NCBI GenBank assembly: GCA_964035545.1
Contig: OZ037765.1
Location: 16,424,698-16,488,697, forward strand
Source of the DNA: Bugula neritina
Lineage: Eukaryota > Bryozoa > Gymnolaemata > Cheilostomatida > Bugulidae
Direction of reading: 5' to 3'
Length of the DNA stretch: 64,000 bases
Shown here: positions 27,481-40,000 of the stretch, piece by piece
How the letters are laid out: the number at the start of each line of letters is the position of its first letter
Numbering within the stretch: position 1 is the first letter of the stretch
The notes under the pieces: model-generated
The model's database searches: none
Told to the model about the DNA's origin: nothing
What the model saw: only the letters and a program-made list of their open reading frames with translations
Made by a program: the position numbers and the translations under genes

Positions 27481-30400
27481 CTAGAATGGAAAACAACTGC
27501 TACTACGAGGTTTATTTTCAGCTGGGTGTTTTTTCTTGTGCTGTTTAAGATACTTGTTATATTCTTGGAGCTGATTGATATACTTGAGAGGAGGCCACCT
27601 GTGCTCTTCCATGTAGAGTTTGTCACTTTCAGACAACTGAGCATATTCAGGGAGAGCAGAGAACATATCATAGTTTAAACAGATAATATATAGACAATAC
27701 TTTGCTAGCTGCTCCGCATTGTACATCTACAATAAATAACCGCAGTATATTTGACCATTTATCATCTCAGTGAGCTTTAAGTTAGTATTTTGCACAAATA
27801 AATAGACATAAATTATGCAACAATTATGGAATTTACAATGAAGGTGCTTACATGTTTAGATCAATGAACTAAAACTAAAAGTTATTGTTCAATGGTTTAG
27901 ACTTTAAATGCTTACATTTGCAATGTTGAGCAGCTCCAGTACCCGTGAATTTAACATTCTTTCCTTGCTTGCGACATAGACATTAGTCTGTTTAGTAATG
28001 TACAGTTCACACAGGTTGGTAAGTCGAGTGATATTGTATCTGTCTGAGAGAATGAGCAATGATACTGGATCCACTCCTTTATCTAGTGGTGCATGTCCGG
28101 TATATAAATACTCCAGCATAGCAAGAAATGTCTCTGAATCTATCTGATTATCATGAACCATGTCCACCTAAAATAAAGAACCTTACATAATCCACTACAT
28201 TCGGAGGAATACATCAGATTACACAGAATAGGTATACATGTTTAACCTGCAACAGCTGCAAAAACAACAAAAAATTTTAATTAAATTACATATATAGCCT
28301 ATATATAGATAGGCCTCTGTGCTGATGAGGGGACAAATCCCGAAACAGCAGCTGTCCACAGATTGAGGTATGTAACATACTGTACGTATATTAAGCAGTA
28401 TTTACTTGGTTAAAAAAATTCAAAAGTAACTGCAGAATATTTGAACTGTTGTAATCTACTCTTTGATATCTTCATAAAATATATAATTCTTCTAAACTAT
28501 CATTATCAACACTTCAATATGATAAATGTTATTTCTATATAATAGCATTTGCTGCTAAACTATACTATTGCATTTGTATATCTATTATTGTCTCACGTAA
28601 ATTCAGTATAACTATAGTAATTTTACTGCTGCTACTTCAATATTAAGTGCTTGCAGCAGACGAAATCTCGATTCAACTGATTCAAAGTCTGTCCCAAAAA
28701 CACAGAAGAAGCAATTTTATATTCCTTTTACTAGGTTAAGGGTTTAAAACACTTACAGCAGTCAAATCATCTCCTGTCCCTTCTACAAACCTTCCGTTAA
28801 ACATTGCTGCCATAGTGGCATTTCTTGCACTTAGTATGCACTTGTGAGCAAATATTTCTCCGTCTAAAAGAAAATCCAGGTAGAGGGTGCATGCCAGCAT
28901 ATTACATTATATAATATGCTCCATAATATTATTATAAATTTAATCTCCATTAGTTGCATAACACATCCTACAGGTCTACAAAACTTTAACTTTAGAACAA
29001 GATTAGCCAAACTATGGTAAACTAAAATAAACAATATTAAAAGTTTATAGCTGGCAAAAATAATAGTTCAACTGTCAAACTAAATCATGTTCATCTTCTA
29101 ATAACTTATTGAAAACTTGGCCTTTGCTGCTTCCAATTCCTATCTCTGATTTTCTCTATTTATAAACAGGCAGTATAGACACCAGGCTGCTTTCCAAATA
29201 AATGTCTTACCTAACTTAAAGTTAGATATAATATTTAGCCAAACTTGGATGTAAAGCTTTTGTTTATTTGTGTATGGCCTAAAACTATTGCAGGTAGATT
29301 TTCATTAAAACATAATGTAAGTGAGTGCAATTATAGTATAGAATAAAACTTCTCTAACCCACAGTTTATATTGGCACAGATAAACCAGTGAACTATTTAA
29401 AATTGATCAACACTGTAAAATTTGATAATAAAATATTGTTTTAAAAATACCTGGAAACACAAACTTCACGTCAGCATACAGTTGCCGATCCAAGAATATT
29501 TCTTTCATCTTTTGGGCAACAAAATCCATAAAGTAGGTACCTATACTTTCATTCAAATCATCATCAAGGTTGGCTAGATTCTGGCCGATCTGTCTTAAAA
29601 AGTGTATTGAAAACAATTCACCAAGTTTTCTGATGGAAGTCAACACTTTAATGCTAGGAATCCCCTCAATCAACACTTTGCCTAAAAATATAAGATTCCA
29701 GCGATTGCATAGACAGGCTTACAAAGAGGTGTTGATGTTACATACTTGAGCTGCCCACTGCTAGTAATCCCGTTCTCCTACTGATAGTAGCTGTACAGAG
29801 TGAAAACACCAGTAACATGTTGGAGAGAGCTAATTAAATGTAACATGTAATATAATATAGTGTGTTGTGTATAACAAACCAGAGTAGAAAAACTGCAAGG
29901 CATGTTTCATAGCTTGAGGGGAGACAATCTCTGCCAGATATACTTTGGTACTTTTGGGTGCCTCAGATGAGTCCACTTTCAGTATAGCTGGGTGGTTGAA
30001 TGATACCTACATATCACCATTTCACACTTAAATGTATACAGGTGTGCAAACTGTAGCCACTTAAGAGTAAAAGTAAAAGGAACTTACTTTTACTTTCATT
30101 CAGAATCCACTTGTTTTCATTTTTTAATACAGGCACAAAAAATATAATATCCATGACACTTCACCCTATGTGCAGCGAGTGCTGCGTGTGCTGCACTAAT
30201 ACTATGAAAATGGGCTGAGTAGAACTATACTCACATATGAACAAGAAACAAAACATAAATGTCAGTAACATGTCAAACACTAACCACTTTGAAGATATAA
30301 GTTATTTGACTGAAAAGTGATGTCTCAACCACTGATCAAAAGTTGTTGCGTTAAATCAGTTTAAAGCATGAAAAAGAAGCACAACTCTTACAGCTTGCAT

Positions 30401-31034
30401 TGCCATAAAATGACATGAACACCATTTTTTACAGTAGTGATAAATTGACAGGCAAGAGGGACAAAACTTGATATGATGCATGACTAATTGTATAAATTGA
30501 AAAAAAATAAAGCACCTTACATTACAACTCACTGCATCAGCATGGATTCCAAGAGCTTTTCTAAACACAACTGATGCACTGGCAATAACAACTCCATGAA
30601 CAGGCAACTCCTCACCATTTGAGAATATCAATATTGTATCAGTACATGCACCATTTTGAAGTAGCTCTAGACCACCTTCTGCAGTAGTTCTACCTTCTAT
30701 CACTATTTCTGGATCAGATACTAAAATAAAGTAGTAATATCCCAATTGGCTGTAGACAACAAAGTAAGTTAAGATTCAGTGCTAAATGTTCTTTGACACT
30801 GTATTCACCCAAACAGTTAACTTAAACCGCTTGCTAATTACAAAGTACAGCATTACTCAGAGGGTGAGAAATGGCATCTTTAGTTGTCATCTTACCATGA
30901 GTTATTAATTTAACAGCTAGAATATTATTCTTAGCAATAACTATATTGTTATATTGACATTTTTTGATTAGAATATAGTAACAAAAAAAGCATTATATAT
31001 ATAGCAAGTGTATATGTATGTATATGCATATATA

Positions 31035-31112
<78 letters not shown>

Positions 31113-33968
31113 TATATATATGAACTGCACAATGAAAAAAACCAGTGATGTGCCCCTTTTTGGAGATGGAGAAATACGATTTTTAAATTTTCGACCCTAG
31201 TGCTAGCCAACAACTACTGCAGTGCACTAAAATACATACTCCATTTTATTCCTATACTTTTTGCTCTATGTGAGCAAGAAATTTTCTATGTTGAAGTATA
31301 ATTCATAGCACAATGTTGCTGATGTCACCTCCATGTTTTATATGGACATCTCCTATTTTTTCCTTTTTATGCGAAAATCATGTTTTAGGTTGTTATAGCA
31401 TCATACAATTTATTTCAAGTTTACATATATTATGGGAAAGTAACAAAATGTACACTCATAAGCATAAAATGTTGGTATTTAGAGTTCATCATTATCAGCG
31501 GTCTCCCCAGTGTATTTCAGATCATCATAAAATTTTTTATTGTCAACAGCACAGAAAGGTTTCAGCACCTGCAGGTCTTCGTATTTTGCCTTGGCAGTGA
31601 GGTAGTGTTTATAGGGGTCAGTGGTGGCAAATGACGAGCTCTTGAAGGTTTACATTTACAAATGATGCTTGCCTGATACACGCCACTCCAGAAATCTCTG
31701 TGCAGCACTGCACGCTTGTCTTCACTTGCTGAGATAAGCAGCTGATGCATAGGTCTAGTCTTGAAAGGAGAGGTGGATTTATATCTTGGTTTCAGGTGAG
31801 CAGTGTAGTTAAGGAATGATGCAGCATTGAGAGGGATTACATTAAACGGTGTTGGATTTTTATGGGCATTTTGAAGTACATCAACCCAGCCAGAGGGGAG
31901 ATCTACATCAGACTTGCAGTCGACAGCGTTCATGTCTCTATCACATTCTATATAGGAATGACCACGGATTGGGTAGCTTACAGTGATTTTGTTGAATCGC
32001 TTTTGTTTATGTACCAACCAGTGAAAATATCGAACAAGTGTATAATATTTTTTTAGTCCGGCACACCCATCACAGAACAGTTCTAGCTCAACAATCTCTC
32101 GAGATAGATGCTTTTCAACGAAGTCATTGATCATTGATGTTACTTCATCTGAACCTTTACCAGCAACAGTTTCGTCAAAGCAGTAGATGAAGACTTCATC
32201 TGAGGCGAGGACATGGATGTTAAAAAAAAGAAATGAGAACTGTCAAAGATAGTACACATCATTGGTAGACTTATTAGGTGTAGGGAGGTTCTTTTGGAAG
32301 TCAAAGGCAAAAGCTGCGGATGTGCTAGATTGCTTTGCTCGAGCTTTTGCTTGTCGCTTTCGCGTGTAGACTATCTCAGCCCTGTCGTTTATGGAGATCA
32401 TGCTCTGTGACAAGATTTTGATGTTCTTTCTTGTATTGCTGTTGACCATCTCCGCTCCCTTCTGCTGCTTTCAGTTCAGCATACTGGATTTTTAGCACTA
32501 ATTCATCACACGTGGAGCAGGTATCCTTTCGTGGGTATCCAAATGAAATGTTGAAGTTTACATTAAGCAGATTACGGTACGTTTCATAGCCAATACCATA
32601 CTGAGGATGTGCATCCTGAAATAAAGTGTGCATCTTTGTGATGTTCAGTCGCTGAGATACTTCTTTTGAGTAACGTGAAGTGCGGCCTTTGAACGTTTTG
32701 ATGTGATCAAGGACCGCCTGCTTTGCATAATCTGAGAGCCGATGTAGTCGATTGTCGTGTCTACCTCTTCCGTCTTGTGGAGGATGCCCTATCAAACAAA
32801 ACAGCTCATTTAAAGGTATAGAGGGGGTGGGAGGTAGGCTGTGGGCACCCTATTCCAAACATAAGCACTAAAAGATTTTAGAAAAAGTAAGTTTTCTATG
32901 CAAAATTCGTTATTATTGAGTATCAGAGTTAGCTTGGTGTTACTAGGAGATTTCATCATATTTTCCAAAGTAAATTATTGCTAGTAGTACACCAATACTT
33001 TACTCAGTTGATACAATAATCGTGGTAAGAAAATTAGTCATTAGAACAGTACATTGCCACAGGTACTTGATTAATTGAAAAAATTCAACTTGAGAGACTT
33101 GAAAAAGTATAGACTAAGTCACTAACTGAACTTGTGAGATGACTTCAGAAGCTAAAAAAGAATTAGTTTGGTCAAAAGTCGGAAACATAAATTTGGTCTG
33201 ACTCACCTGTTTCTATCAATGATTTCCTGATAGTCTCTACTCGCTGCTTAGTTATACCAAACAAGGATATGAAAGCCTTGAGGCAGACTATCTTCTTGCT
33301 GACATTGCAATGGCCATCATTCTTTGTTCTGACTCTATACATGTACGTGTGGCTATGAAGGTTAGCTTTAGTTAGATCTCCACTTCTAGGCCTTTTTCTT
33401 TTTATGTCACAAACTTTTATAAGTGTAGATAAGTAGCCATCTTGTTGGTTCTTGGTGGTGTACTTTTCGTTAAAGTCAGATATGAGTTTCTGCCCTCTAC
33501 TAGACTCACTTTTTCAAAGCATTTCTTCTTACACAGGCAGTTTTCACCAGTTTTATGACTACACACTCTCTGCTTCTTTGCTTGTTCTTTTGCACTTCCT
33601 TTAGATTGTCTTTTCCTAGGTTTATCTGTTGAAGTTGGATGCTCACAAGAGTCTGCCATAACAATGCTGCTACCACTCAACCACTTTTTACTAACCTAAC
33701 AGGAAATAATGTGGCAGACTGCAGTGTTGTGCATTGCGCAATGTGATTGGCTGAACAAATGAACATAGCTGATCGGTTCATTTGAAGATATGGACATCTC
33801 TTGATATTTCACTGAAGCTTATTTTTTAAATGCTATTTTTCATTGGACAACATTGATTTTCCAATTTTATACCTACTGCATGTTGTTGTGTGGGCTTCAA
33901 AGTATATGAAAGCGCACATAACTCAAAAATTTTGAAAATGTGACATCACTGGCTTTTTCATTTTGCTC

Positions 33969-34012
<44 letters not shown>

Positions 34013-37000
34013 CCTGTATAAATATATATATATATATATATAATGGTGTATAGTTTACCACTAAAGAGAGCTCAAGGCAGTGCAGAGCAGAGTAAATAAA
34101 AGTAAAGAACAATACAATTTGTTGAGCAATGCGTAGACTGTAGAGGTTAGATGACCTTGACGACTCTGTGAAAAGTATGCTAGCGAGGTTATGAAGATCA
34201 AGCTAGTAACCCTCAACATCGGTACACTAACAGCTGAGAGTAGAGAGATAGCAGATATGATGATGAGGCTCAACACAGATATCTTGAGAATCAACCCGAG
34301 GAAATTACCTTGAAAAGGAATCTTGATGGTGGAATAAAGAAGTAGAACAAGCAGTCAAGAAGAAGCAAGCATGGAAAGTGTGGATACTATCAGGTACTGA
34401 GGAAAATAGAGAGATCTACAGAAATTGTAATGTAACAAGAGTTGTAAGAAGTAGTGATGTATTGGTAAAAATTGACCAATTGGTAGTCTAGGACAAAGCA
34501 AAGTACAACTATGGCCAGCCACCATATCAACATCGGTGGTGGAAGGTGAACAAAGGCGGACATAGTCACTGATCATATTTCAATCTATAAATTATAGTAT
34601 TCAGCTTCATTTTTCTACTCGTACAAAAAATCTCAAGCACTGTTTGTGAACAAAATATTGCTGGCATATCAAGCACAAATTACCTGCAGGGGGCAAATCT
34701 GGAGGTAGAACAACTTTCATTGGTCTTTCTCTTCTGCTTTTTAGCTTTTTCTTTTTGAGTTTCAAATCACAATTATGAACTGCAGCCACTTTTTGCTACA
34801 AGAAAATCATTATATAGAATGATGAAAAAATTGACTATTTTGTCAGAAATTTAAATCATGCAGTGGTACGGGCCCCTTGTATCACTTCTATTGTTTATGC
34901 AACAAGGAACATATAAACGTTCTAAAATAAATTTTACACCAATTTTTTTAAGCCTAAAGGGCTTTCCATGAATCAATCTCAGGCTGACGGTGACTATTTT
35001 AAGACGTAGAAAAAGGTAAAAGTTTAAACTTGGTTGGTCTGTCTGTTAAACTAAAACTCGGCTTTACCAGAGACCAGTTTATGAAAGAAAGCACATCAAC
35101 TGTGGCCAAACAGCTCATACTATAAAGAGTTAGAAAAAGTAGGTTATCTTTAAAAAGTAAGAAACTAATTTATTATTAGTCAGAAATAAGATACAACTAA
35201 TGCTATCAGTATTTTGTGTTGAACAATCACTACTAGCATTTTCATATGCAAGCAGATGCTGCATAATTATGATGATTGCATGATCTCAAACATTTACAGG
35301 GTTGCAATGAGCTATTGTAACACAAGAATACCCATAGTTGCTAAATATAACAACTTATGACAAATGTATCTTTAACAATGAATAGACTGGCAACCTAAAT
35401 CAATGTAACCAATACTCTTAACATATTACAGTAATAAAGCATTGCAGCAATATAGGAAGAGGCAACCACACCAGATATCGGAATGATAGTTATAGAAAAT
35501 TGTCACATGGAAGACAACTCCCTAACCTAACCAAGTCGCAATGAGATCAATTTATGAAAAGTCAAAGATGATTTCCAGCTCTAACAACACTTCAGTAAAA
35601 CATTTTTCCTGGAAAGTAATTCTGCAAAAAAAATGATTTGTTTCTCCAAATATATGACTTCAGCATTCACTACCTATCCTGGGTAATGCATGGTGCACTC
35701 TCAAGCAGTTAAAAATAACCACCATCTGCTAATTACCTACATACATAAAGTACCTGTTGTTTACAGTGTATTATAAAATAAGCACCTGGACTTAAAGCAT
35801 ACTTTACTAGTATTCAGCCTCACAAACCAGAAAATTCGACAACAAAAAAGGTGACTGCAAAATCCAAGCCTCCATACAAATTCATCTGTTATTTTGAAGC
35901 ATTCTATGTGCACCTGGCCAATGCCTAATTGATAACTTTTTTAATTCTAACTTCAGTCCATTTCAGAAGATTGATCCCAAATTTTCAACTCAAAACAAAA
36001 ATTATCAGGTAAATTTATACCGCTAATTCCAACAGTTCATCAAGTCCCTCCTTCATTAATGAACTTATTTCTATGTAATCATAACATTGTAACTCTGCAG
36101 CCATAGCTTTTGCCTCTTCTACTGACACACATTCATCTAAACTGTGTGAAGATCTCAAATCTAAATTAAGAGATAAATTGCAAAGTCAGAGAAATATATA
36201 AGTGGCAATATAAACTATGACTAAATTAATAAAAAAAAACTTACATCACAGTAAATCTGAATTAAATATGGCTGAAAAGAATTTGTCAGACATTTTAAAT
36301 TAGGCTTGACACAATAGCAACAAGAAATACATAAGTCAAGAAAGTCTTACACACAAAATAAATTAAATGTATTTTTATACAAGACAAGAATAATTTGATT
36401 TTATTTTGCAGTTCTAGAAAGCATGCTACTCTGAATTACACTGGAAGATATTTTGCTGAATCTAGAGTATATCAAGCAAGTTTCAAAGAAGTACATTCAC
36501 TTTTGAAAAGACGATATTAACTACGAAGACGAATAAACTTTCAGGATACACTTAATAAATTAATCACGTTTAAACAATTTTTCAATTGAACTGAAAAGTT
36601 TGCATTTATATATTTGTCCATTAAAGAAGATATGGAGCATAACTTATGCACTTCTAAAAAGCTACTCAAAAAATGAGTGTGATTACCATCCGGTTTCAGC
36701 AATGAGTGTTTTCAGCAATGAGCGTTTTCAGCAATGAACGGGATGCTCAAAGTTAATTGGGAAAGATGACTCCATGCAGCATTATTAGCACATTGTCATA
36801 ACTGAATAAACTCGTCTAAATTTTATCAGCTTAAATTCATAAATTGCAAGCAGTTAGCTAATGCCTAATCAAGTATGGCATATTTTTTATAATGTTTACC
36901 ATTTTTGCAGCCAACTAGTATTCTCGGCGTGTTCCACTGGTGCTCGTGAATTTCTGGTACCCACTTTTCACGAGTTTGTTCAAAAGAAAATCGATTAGCA

Positions 37001-40000
37001 ATGTCAAAGCAAACAAGAAAAACTGTTGTTCCAGAATAGCTCAATGGTCTAAGGCGATCATAGTCATCCCCCTTAAAATAAAGTATACAAAAAATATAGT
37101 AAATATAGTAATATTTAGTAAATAGAAAAAGAAATAATTTAACATTACGATTGAAGTCTTATCTAAAACCACATTATGGTTGATTTCTACTTTGATGTTG
37201 TATTAAAAATAAATTGATGTCATACTGAATGTGTTACAAAATGAAAATAATAGACCATGTAAAACTCAGCCAATCAGTAAAGTGCACCAGCTCAATACCC
37301 ACCATTATAACTTCTATAAAATTCTGCAAGTTCAATTGCAAAATGCATGCTTCTAGAAAACAGTTGTGCAAATTTTTTCCAGTGCATTACTTTATTTCAT
37401 ATCTTAAATTTATGACACTCTGATGTATTTTTCAAAACGTCTAAATTAAGTGTTTATAAAATGCAATTAAAAATTGTATATCTACAAAAATGACCTGGTA
37501 TAGTTTTGCAGCTTATTGCATAAATCTTAGCTTGATTTGTTCTCTATTATACTAGTATGAATGACTACTGTTTACCAATATGCCAGCTGTTAATCACCGG
37601 CTTTCCATGGATCGATCTTAGATCGATCTGAGAAATGTGCTCAGATCGATCGTTTTTTATGAGAGTATCAGATCGATCTTACGGAGTTACCTCCTCTTAA
37701 ATGAAAGATACTAGAATAGTATAATTTGCTCACTTATCTGACTGATTAAACCTACTGCTATCAAAAAACAAGATTGTTGCAGTCTAAAAATTAACGCCAG
37801 CTATGAACTATACGCAGCAAATCTTTTAGCGTGAAGTAAATTAGTCAATTTATGATAATAAATTTTAATTTTCCAGCCTGACAGCTTATATAAAATTAAT
37901 AGCTGTCTTGCAGATTATTCATAAACTTACAGGATTGTTAGGCTTGAAATTACGCAGCAAATAGCTAATGAAAGTAAGTTTTACTAGCCATTTAAATGCT
38001 CTTATTTTTTGTACTTTTTATCGTCTATAATTTTATATAATTGAGTTTTTTTAATCATAGTACTGAAAGTCAAATTTTTGGCATTTGAAAACGAGGCTAT
38101 CGTAATTATTAAGTAATTTGCTTAGTAATTAACAATAAGTCATCATTTTTATCAGCGGATGACATTTTATCGAACAGTCTTTTTATACTTCTCAGATCTA
38201 TTTTTTGTCATTGCCTTGAGATCGATCTGAGTTTGAGCTCTACAGATCGACCAGCTCAGATCGATGGAGATTTATCTTTGACGTCTTTCCATGGGTCGAT
38301 CTCGCTGAGATCGGTTCATGGAAAGCCGGTGAATGAGCCACCAGATTTTAGTACAGAACTTTGATTGGCTGGGTATTTGAATGGACTTCTAATACATGCA
38401 TCTAATAGCCTGAATAATGTACACTCTGTCTACATTTACATGGTGCAAGCTACAGGGTAGTATAATACTAACTTTCTGTTGACCAATCCTTTGTTCACAA
38501 TAGTAAATAAGCTATTCAGCAAGGATTTTATGGCATGTAAGCTATGGGAACTACTAAAGAGGTTAAATCAACTATCACTGCTGCTAATATTGCTTATGCA
38601 CCTGTCCCAATATGGTTCTTTCCCCTAAACTTTGAAATTATTTTATTAAACATTAGTAGTCAAATCATCTGTATATTTATCTGCAGGGGTTAGCAGTTTA
38701 CATATTTAGGCAAAGATGTTTTATATAGGGTATTCAGCTATCACCTAAAGTAGCTCCCTTGCTGTTTTGACTTATTTAGTTAAGGTTATAATTTAACATG
38801 CGACAATCCTATACTCAGTGGTTTTTGGTTGCAATTTTTTTAGGAGGAGTAAATTAGTTTAACTTATACTTTTCTTGGTCATTTTAAAGCCTATCAAAAA
38901 TGACCACCTTATTACTAGTCATTGGCTGATAATACTTCAGTGTTTAAAGTTAGAATGATTCTACACTCGTTGCCAACTTCACTTAAACACAAAATTCATT
39001 AAAATTAATGTCTTTATAGCTACATAGGTTTAAACCATCTAATAAGTAAAGCAATAGTTGTTTGTCAGAAGTATTTGTTCAAATTCATGAATTTATTTAA
39101 AGCCTTTTCTCTCAACTATGCATAGTTACAACATTATGTAATGCATGTTGACACTCATTACATTCTGTTTAAATGGTAAAGTATTGGGTAAAGCCTTCAG
39201 CTAGCATTTCTTGAAAGTCCTATGGTCTGCTGGGATCTCTGCAATCTGCAGCCACCCTCTATAATTGATGAAGTCCAGTACTTTCATCAAATTTTTCTCA
39301 CGATGTTTTGAAGCTATGAAATTAGATCATGTAAAAACATTATGTTCTAATAAGCAGCATAAATTGCGATTTTTCCACACCAATAATTTATGTGTTTATA
39401 ATTCATTGAAAAAGCTTTATATTATTGCTAAACTGTGCATTTTAACTCCTGCAAATAAATATAATATGACTAGTTCAATCTATTGTCCAAAGTTGAGGGA
39501 AAAAAAGCAGTATTTTAGATTCAGAAACAGCCAACTCAGGTTTAGCATAAGCTGCAAAACAAGTTTTTTAAGTTAAGGTATTGGTGATCTGAAGAATAGG
39601 GTCATCTAAAAAAATGCATTTAAAAACTGTACATGCTAGTTTACTAAAGCTAAATCATTGAATGATTGCTGGTTATTTTCTATGAGTGGAGGAGGGAGTT
39701 TATTATTTGAAGAAAAATTGAAGAAGCTGAAGTAAGATAAAATTACCATGTGATTATATTTTGATTAGGCGTTTATATGAGTATATTAGTAGTAACACTA
39801 TGATTTAGACTTGCTATTACAAGCTAAAATATATACAGCAGAGAGGGTTGATAGTTCCCATAGCTTACATGCCATAAAATTCTTGCTGAATAGTTTATTT
39901 ACTATTGTGAGCAAAAAATTGGTAAACAGAATGTCGGTATAATACTACTTTGTAGCTTGCACCATGTAAATGTAGACAAGGTGTACATTATTCAGGCCAT

